Below, in pieces: positions 57,023 through 64,000 of a DNA stretch of 64,000 bases. Under the pieces are notes generated by a model that ran no database searches, was not told the DNA's origin, and saw only the letters and a program-made list of their open reading frames with translations. A program made the translations under genes and the position numbers. Source of the stretch: Ctenosaura bakeri. Taxonomy: Eukaryota; Chordata; Lepidosauria; Squamata; Iguanidae. Each line of letters begins with the position of its first letter. The stretch's first letter is position 1. The stretch is from NCBI GenBank assembly GCA_948474755.1, contig CAOLHI010000252.1, positions 682,001 through 746,000 of the forward strand, in the 5' to 3' direction.

Positions 57023-58720
57023 TTGAGGTGTGAGAAAGTGCACTGGGAAAGGCCCTTATGCATGTACGTTTCCCAGAAACACGCAGCTAGTTGCTAATGG
57101 GTACAGTGCTGGATTAGCTGGTCCTCAGTCTGACCGGCATGACATTTCCTACTTGCTCTTCTAGCCTAGTATAAGATTCTCCCTTGTTTAAAGTTCCAAA
57201 TTTGTTAGAACTTAAGAGAGTTTAGGAAGAACAGTTGGTCCTGTTTTTCCTAGCTAAACTTTCACAAAGAGAAATGTTTTATGCATAACCTACCACAAAG
57301 CACTGCTGGTAAACATATGGAAATATGTGTATGTTTCCATATAAAAAATATTGACAAATAACAGTTGCAGACACATAATTAAGATATAGCACACAGGATT
57401 TCTCTGGCATCTATGGAGGAGGGGATAGAAAACAAAAGGTTTTTTTTAAAACAGAAAAGAAGGGTGTCTGTCTTTCCCACTCACTGAACAGACTTCGAGC
57501 CCTTTCCGTAGTCACTCAGAGAGGGAACTTTCTTTTGCTTCCTGCTTGCATGTTTTCAGCTTCACTGAAAGAGGCTGCAATAAGAAGACAATGAATAAGA
57601 GGACAGTCCTTAGCTCCTTTAACAGAGGTGGTAGCATCATCTTGTTCTCTGGAAATTGAAATGTACACCTAACAATGGGGGCTGAGACTACTGGGAGTTG
57701 AAGTCCATGATATCTGGAAGGCAGCAGGCTGAGGAAGCCTGGACTAGATGCATGATCACACTTGCACAAATACAGTCTATTTAGAATACAGAGCCAGGAC
57801 TCCCAGAGGACATTTTCACTTTTGGGGGATTGCCTCTCTTTATTGGCTAAATGCGCAGAGATAAGTGTTTTCTCCTGTCTCAGGCATGGCACCGAGGTTG
57901 TGGAGCTGGCTTCCCCTTAGAGGTTCCTTTGGCACCAGTGTTGGTCTCATTCTGGCTCAGAGATATAAAGTCCTTGCTTGTCTCATTCTCACATGCAAAC
58001 AAAGGCACTGCATTTTTTTTTGTCCCTGCCTGCAAGATGGCAAGATATTTTTCATTGCTTATAAGATCATTTTTGGATTTCCAAGAATGATTTTCACGTA
58101 AGTTGTGCCGACTGTGGATTTAAGTTATAGTAGCTCTAACTGTATTGTATGCACTTTTAAAAAATGAAGAATTGGATGGATTGTTCACATCGTTTTGATC
58201 AATTGGGCAGTTCTGCTGCATTTGCTCTCTTTGTGTGTTGTGGCTTTGTAAAGAGAAAAATATATTCTGCAGGAACCTTGATGGAATTTAAAAAAAAAAA
58301 TCACTATCTCATTTTCACATTGAGGGAAAGAAATTGTGTCAGCTTGAACAGATTCTGAACAGATTGTAATTAAGTGGGCCAAACTTATCCTATAGCTTTG
58401 GAGATCTTCAAGAATGGTGACCCAGCTACTGGACATGATGGAATCCCGCCAGGAGTTGATCAGTTAGTTTCTCTTTCACATCTGGCTTCTCCAACACTCT
58501 CTTACCATTCATAGACCAGATAGTACACCATTCACACATTGCTGTAAAAATTGCATAGGTTCTTTAAACACCCCTGCATTGGTGGTGAGATCTTCAGTAG
58601 CTGGTCATGAGCATGCCACTGGCAAGTTGTGGGATGCTCTTTTTTCACCCTTAGTTAACATTTTTCTTACAACGTTAAAAAAAGGAATTGTGAGGATGAA
58701 GCTCTGTTGCCTTTCCAGTA

Positions 58721-59127
58721 CTGGTTGAGTATCCCTTATCCAAAATGCTTGGGACCACACATATTTTGGATTTTTTTAGGATTTTGGAATATTTGCATAT
58801 ACTCAATGAGATTATATACTGTTCATTTGACATGGGATTTGCTCTATCTTCTGTTCTTCTCTTGTCTTCTGCCTGTAGGGAACATGAGGGAATTAGAGAA
58901 GCTTGCTTAGATCCACAGATGCATAGCACTTGCAAAGCAAACTGAGCGGGGAAAAAAGGTGCCAAACTGACTGAGATATTTTGCAAGCAGTGCATGTACA
59001 GTCGCAAGTGAGCCTCCCTAATTCCTCCATGTCCCCTACAGGAAGAAGGCTGTTTTCTGCTTTTTGAAAGTTTAAGATTTTGGAGCATTTTGGATTTCAG
59101 ATTTTCAGATAGGCAATACTCAACCTA
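58721..59127. mobile_element. Tigger-like DNA transposon relic with TA target duplication
   Basis: It begins CTGGTTGAGTATCCCTTATC and its right end reads, in reverse, TAGGTTGAGTATTGCC. The inner sides AAAATGCTTGGGACC/TTTTGGATTTCAG extend the inverted repeats. TA flanks both sides (58719-58720, 59128-59129). The GGTTGAGTATCC terminus is the type I know from Tigger elements. No transposase. Confidence 0.8.
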
Positions 59128-59129
59128 TA

Positions 59130-60385
59130 CTACTCTAAAAGGATAAAGATAGCCTTTTCCTTAGAGTAGACACAGCAAGACATTTGGTTCTGTCTGTTGA
59201 ACTGAGAAGAAGAAGGAATTCCTGAAAGGTAAATGGAATCAGACAGACCCATGGGACTCTTGAAGAGAAATTCACAGTAAGAATTGCCTGTTTTTGCAGC
59301 AATATAAGTTTGCTATATTGAGGGAAATGTATGATTATAAATGGTAATTGGTACCATAAAATGCCACATTTAAAACATTACTGGAAATATTATTTTATTA
59401 AGAACCAATAGTGCAGATAATTCTACAACATCCCCTAAATAATCTTATTTCTTCTGAAGAATATGCTTGAACATACTGCAATGGGTGGGGGCTGTCATAC
59501 ATTCTGCCTTAATGCATAATTTTTTTTTTTAAAAAAAATCACAATGTATTTCCATGCTCTTAAGACTTTAAATTAAACAGATGTTCTTTTAACTGTCTTT
59601 TGGAGTGTAGCTTGATAAGTAAATTATGACAAAGTTAGTGCAAAACTGAACGTTGATGCTTTTCCAGTGTCTCGTGTTCAGTTTAATTGAATGTGAGGAC
59701 TGAAGACAGGATTTCAAGCCAAAGCACTTTAAAGAGCTTGTTTAATTGCCTGTAAAAGGAGAATTAAGTAAGGTTGAACTGCTAAATTTACAATTCTGTT
59801 AAATGCATAAACCAATGTGCTGCATGTCAGTGTGACTTCAAGTTGGGAGTGTGAGATTAATAGAGCTAATTGTGGTATTGTTGCAAAGCAACTCCACTTA
59901 ATAATGGCAAACATGCTTAGAATTTTTAGTACATTTCCAACTCGGCATTTCACTTCCTTGTATCAGTTTCTAAACAGAAGTATCACACCCAATGCCTATG
60001 TTTTAAAACAGTTACAATTCTAAAGGTTTGCTGCGAACAGTAATTCCTCTGCACAATGTGGGATCATTCCAGTCAGGTGCAGTGCATTGTCCGCAAGAGT
60101 CTTGGTTTATGTATGCTGCCTTCAGCAAGAGGACATCAGTGTATGCCAGCAGTCAAAGGGGGCATAGCAAGATAGCATAAGAGGAAATCTCATGTGCTAT
60201 CTCAATTGCACTAGCTGTGTTATGCAGATTCCTCATGCTCTAGGACCAACAGAAAATGGAGACTCAGTGGTCCGCACAAGTCTGTGGGGTATGTTCTCAA
60301 GATTAATGGAAAATTCATTTACATGTAAATTTACAGGTAAATGTAGAAAGCAAGCTAGCAAATGCAATCTAGGGATGTAAATTCT
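59130..60385. other. Intronic, no recognised repeat; conserved-looking AT-rich block
   Basis: No transposon signature. 59600-59960 contains many TTAAT/ATTA words, uninterrupted by repeats. Confidence 0.4.
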
Positions 60386-60614
60386 TTGTTGTGGTTGTAT
60401 GCCTTCAAGTCTGACTTACGGCAAACCTAAGGTGAACCTATCAATGGGTTTTCTTATCAAGATTTATCTAAAGGGGTTTTGTCTTTCCTCTGAGGCTGAG
60501 AGAGTGTGACTTGGCCAAGGTCACCCAGCAGGTTTCCGTGGCTGAACTGCAATTCAGACCCTGGTCTCTAGAGTCATAGTCCAGTGCTCAAACCACTAAA
60601 CCACAATGGCTCTG
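60386..60614 (-). repeat. MIR-like tRNA-derived SINE, full length
   Basis: The best copy of the family in the window. The + strand shows TTGTGGTTGTATGCCTTCAA (tail), CTTACGGCAAACCTAAGGTG, GGTTTTCTTATCAAGATTT, GAGGCTGAGAGAGTGTGACT, CCAAGGTCACCCAGCAGG and, at the right end, CAATTCAGACCCTGGTCTCT and CTCAAACCACTAAACCAC, the complement of the tRNA-like head. Confidence 0.88.
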
Positions 60615-60867
60615 CAACAACCATATGCCGTTCCTATCTAGCCGACAGGACGAAACATAAAGTAAGTCCCCATGCTATAAATCAAACAGTGGAGGGAAAT
60701 GACAATAACTAGCAGAACCATAGCCAAGAAGGGGCTTGCAGACCTCTCAAGGGAGAGAATTCAGTCATTTCATCCCCTTAGAGCTGGAACTTTCCCACTG
60801 GTTTTGAGACAGGAAGTTATGTCCCTGAAGGTATAATTTATGCACATATGGTATGTCTGGCTATCAA

Positions 60868-60955
60868 TGTGGTTTATCTCTGTTTCAGACACTAATTTGT
60901 ATTGACTGAATTTTAAATGATTAAGTCAAGCTAGTTTCTGCAGTACCCAAATGAT
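60868..60955 (+). repeat. Old duplicated segment, copy A
   Basis: About 88 bases starting GTGGTTTATCTCTGTTTCAG share roughly three quarters of positions with 62534-62621 in the same orientation, including CTAATT, ATTGA, AATGAT, AGCT and TGCAGTAC. Unknown origin. Confidence 0.65.
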
Positions 60956-61654
60956 TATCAGATGTGACTATTACAGTGGTTTGTTAGAAAAGGAAGCATC
61001 TTTGCTGTCACAGTGTCAATGGTGATCAATTGAGTTACCACTGGTGGTAAAGATACAAGAACCAAATGCTACAAGGAAAGCTCTGAGCATGGAAAGTGGA
61101 TTCTTCTCTGCAATAGTGCCAGGAGGAGAACACAGAAAACAGGCAGAATCCTAGGTGGGTCACAAAAGAATCACAGGTCAAGGGAACAGAGTGTCTGTGT
61201 AGCCTGGCTCTTGCGATCATGCTAACGTAAGTACAGTTGTATAGGACAGATGAACAATACAAAGAAGATCATGCCTTAGGGTGTTCTTGCATTGAGATTA
61301 AGCAAGATTTTGAACCAGAGTGAATAGAAAACTTTCTTGGTTCTGTGACTCAGTTTGATCTAGTCACCTAGGCATTGTAAAAGCCATGTTTCCAGTGGTC
61401 TATGCTACAATCCTAAATGCTCTAGCTAGATGTGAATTTGGTTCAGGATTGAAGACTGTTTTCCACCAGGACTTTAGATTAGCTGTTTGAAGCTAACCTT
61501 TGAGGGAGATGAACATGTTGGTGACTTAATCTTTTGGTTGCAACTTTGCAAGCACCTTTTCCTAAGTACCAGGTAATCACCCTGTTAATCTCATTCATAA
61601 TCCAAGACCCTATTAGGGCCATCCTCTGAAGCATGAATGATCATGCAAGATTTA

Positions 61655-61970
61655 GGACAGGAATAAAGAAGCACTAGTTAAACTGTGGAATTCGTTGCCA
61701 CAAGATGTGATGGTGCAAACATGGCTTTAAGAAGGGATTAGACTAATTCTCTTATTCTAGAGATGCTGCTGAATGCTATATGCTGAATCAAAGGAAATAT
61801 GTCTCTGAATATCAGTTGCTAGGGAACATGAAAAAGAGGGGGTTGCTATTCCATGCGTGCACTGTTTATGGGTTTCCTATAAGCATTTAGTTTGCTACTC
61901 TGACAACAGACTGCTCGGCTAGATAGGCCTTTGGTCTAGCCCCTCACAGCTGTCTGATGTTCTTGGAAAG
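61655..61970 (+). repeat. Ancient CR1/L3-type LINE 3' end
   Basis: TGTGGAATTCGTTGCCACAA, TGGCTTTAAGAAGGGATTAG, CTCTGAATATCAGTTGCTAG and the end CGGCTAGATAGGCCTTTGG with TGATGTTCTTGG match, with many changes, the CR1 subfamily whose 3' end reads 'gactagatgggcctttggtctgatcc'. Confidence 0.65.
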
Positions 61971-63555
61971 GTGTCTGCGCATATCTCGAGTTCTCATGCT
62001 TAGCATACTTGCATGGGGGCAGCTCCTGTTGATCCTATTGCGGTAGAGGACGCCTTTAAGTTCATTAGGTGCTAATGTATCCTGCCATCTGGAACATTTT
62101 GCACCTAGCTTTCTTGAGCCTCTTATACAGCCTCCTGGAACAACATAAACAAGGTGTTAAGATGGCACCCTGAAATGTGTAAACTCTCTGTCATGGCCAA
62201 GTTTCTCTGTATCACACAATTTCACGCTCCTAAGTTTTCCTCCTCTCTTACTTTTAGTCTTTTTGAATTACATGAGCTGCAGCAAAACAGTCAAAATGGC
62301 TGCATTGCTTTTTTTGAAAGGGAAGGGGGGCACATTGCATAAGCTATCTCACATTTATGTGAAACCTGGCAGGCTCAATGTGCATCATCTGTCTGTGATA
62401 CTTACCCTGATGTCCACTTATTGCCTGTTTCATTGCTGCATAAATTTGTTTTACTATTCAGAATGCACCTGATGTGCGTTATTTTTAATCTTTATGAGGT
62501 CCTTGGATTACATTGATAAATCCTAAATTGTCAAATGGTTTATCTCTCTTTAAGACGCTAATTCACATTGATCAGATTCTGAATGATCAGGCTGAGCTGG
62601 TTTCCTGCAGTACACAAATTATATTAAAACAAAATTACCAGGCCTTGCTGCCTTTTTCTAATGTGGGTGTTATATTATCTACAGTTGCATTAGAACCAAT
62701 ATGATTATATTACAAAGATGTCTTGCTCATAATAAAAAGTTTACATAGAAAAGAAGAATTAAAATACAAGGGCCAGTATTACAAGAAGAGCTTGACTTTG
62801 GGCAAAAGGGTTTTGGCTTTTATTGAGTAATTGCTTTACATTTCTCTTAGATACTCCTCCCTGCCCACTTCAGCATTGAAAGCTGGAAGAAGGAAACTGA
62901 GTAGCTCTGAGGATCACCTTTTTTTTTCCTTCTGTGATACTCATACCAAAGTTATTTGTATTGGTAATTTGGATAGAGGAACCAGGGGAACCAGCAAGCT
63001 GTTGCTGTAATGAAAAATAAATGTATCCTCATTGATAGGTGTGTCCCCCAATGAAAAGTGGCTGGGGAGATTACTCTATATCAAATGTCTGTCACTTTGT
63101 TTAAGCCTACTTTGAATTCCAGATCTTTGGTATGGTGACCTGCAATCATGATGATTTTCTAAACAGCCACTAGGAGAAGTTCCACCTGCAGTGAGATCAG
63201 GAATGTGTCTGTAGCACTTATGTCCCCTTGCACATGACGTACAATTGAGGTGATGATCCATTTTAATTTCTATACACAACGTGAGATAGTCCCACTTTAA
63301 GGATTTACTACTTTTCATTTGGCCTACTGTGTTTTGACATGGTTTACTTTCTTACATACCCAGCTGAAGAGGTCAGCAGGAGTGGAGGCTTAACTCTAAG
63401 CAATAGCCGGGTGCTTAGTCTATTGCTTTTGTTTGTGTGTGTGTGTCTGTGTCTTCCACCTTTGATCAAGTGATCTCCATGGGTATATCTTCCTTGAATC
63501 CTGTCTCAGGAGAAAGGTGGGATATCAAATACATCAGTCAGTCAATCAGGTATCC
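61971..63555. other. Intronic, unassigned except copy B of the duplicated segment
   Basis: No transposon signature apart from the segment 62534-62621. A (GT)n of six units lies at 63433-63446. Confidence 0.4.
62534..62621 (+). repeat. Old duplicated segment, copy B
   Basis: Begins ATGGTTTATCTCTCTTTAAG and aligns to 60868-60955 with one small indel. Both copies lie in AT-rich, repeat-poor DNA 1.67 kb apart. Confidence 0.65.
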
Positions 63556-63559
63556 ACTC

Positions 63560-63790
63560 TACCTAATTATATTGCTTTGATACCGCTTTAATTGCCATGA
63601 GTCTACCTTATGGAATCTCTGGATTTGTAGTTCTCTGATATCTAATAATTCTCAGCCAGAGAACTGTAGTTATGTAGTTTAGAGAGTGTACCAGAGAACT
63701 GTAAGATCACTTCACCAAACAACAAATCCCAGGACTCTGTGGAATGCAGTTGAAGTCTTATTAAGGTACTGTTAATTGTGCAGTGTACTT
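63560..63790. repeat. Palindromic MITE (hAT-type?), whole
   Basis: The left arm has ACCGCTTTAATTGCCATGAG, TTATGGAATC and GGATTTGTAGTT; the right arm has AACAACAAATCCCAGGACTC, GGAATGCAGTTGAAG and TTAAGGTACTG, its imperfect complement. A family with CCCAGGATTCCATAG and TTAACTGCCATGGC arms is common in amniote genomes. Confidence 0.6.
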
Positions 63791-64000
63791 GCCTAATTAG
63801 TTTTGGCTAGTGCCAGAGGCCAAAGTGTCCTTGTGCAGTGTCAGAGTGTTGTTTCCAAGAGGGAGAGAGAGCCAAGCCCCCTGCAGCTATCTGTTCTTTA
63901 GCCAGTGGCTGGGACCACACTGCTGTCCACCTTGACCTGATGTTCCCCATGGAGGTGGAAAGTGCATCCTCCTCTTCTGTCTGGATAATAAGCAAAGGTT

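Larger units (their letters stand above)
55676..58718. other. Intronic, mostly unassigned
   Basis: It contains a MIR-like tail fragment (56250-56325), a GTAT tandem repeat (56998-57022) and a possible hAT-type relic with CTACTGGGAGTTGAAGTCC near 57688-57706. No gene was recognised. Confidence 0.4.
52880..64000 (+). other. CHCHD3: CHCHD3 downstream intron, 5' part
   Basis: The intron begins with a GTAAGA donor and runs off the window. I searched for the next expected coding piece, which begins with the last base of a Lys codon and leads into the first Cys of the CHCH domain, and did not see it before 64000. Confidence 0.8.

Overview
The window looks like an intronic stretch of a vertebrate nuclear gene, most probably from a squamate reptile (a lizard). 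Two lines of evidence support this. First, two short exons with proper splice sites read as consecutive pieces of CHCHD3 (MIC19, a MICOS-complex protein of the mitochondrial inner membrane), both on the + strand. Second, the repeat set is typical of squamates: many CR1 LINEs, RTE-BovB, L2-like and L1 LINEs, tRNA-derived SINEs of Sauria-SINE type, 5S-rRNA-derived SINEs, a MIR-like SINE, and short DNA transposons (Tigger/pogo-like, hAT-like, Helitron). Species cannot be fixed from the sequence alone.

Layout: positions 1-1487 are the 3' end of an upstream CHCHD3 intron. Exon 1488-1571 (28 codons) is followed by an intron of about 51.2 kb (1572-52808). Exon 52809-52879 (71 bases, ending in a split codon) is followed by the first 11.1 kb of the next intron. 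The CHCH domain exons lie beyond the window. No other protein-coding gene, tRNA, rRNA gene or CRISPR is supported. The longest open frames outside the two exons are fragments of LINE reverse transcriptases or chance frames.

The big intron records layered transposition. A CR1 sits inside a BovB (11.4-14.5 kb), another CR1 inside an L2-like LINE (16.0-18.6 kb), a Tigger-like MITE inside an old CR1 (21.6-22.2 kb), and a SINE inside an L2-like LINE (42.1-43.3 kb). A small Helitron splits a 5S-derived SINE (50.5-51.1 kb). Between these lie long AT-rich stretches without recognisable repeats. Several of them (about 4.3-5.5, 9.0-9.4, 32.0-32.3, 46.4-46.9 and 59.6-60.0 kb) look unlike repeats and are candidates for conserved regulatory DNA, but this is inference only.

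I found no new multi-gene system. The observations most worth a second look are the Helitron/5S-SINE nest, a SINE family that shares a head with Sauria SINE but carries an L2-like tail, CR1 copies truncated at the same catalytic codon, an ancient duplicated segment at 60.9/62.5 kb, and an almost perfect 50-bp palindrome at 10.4 kb.
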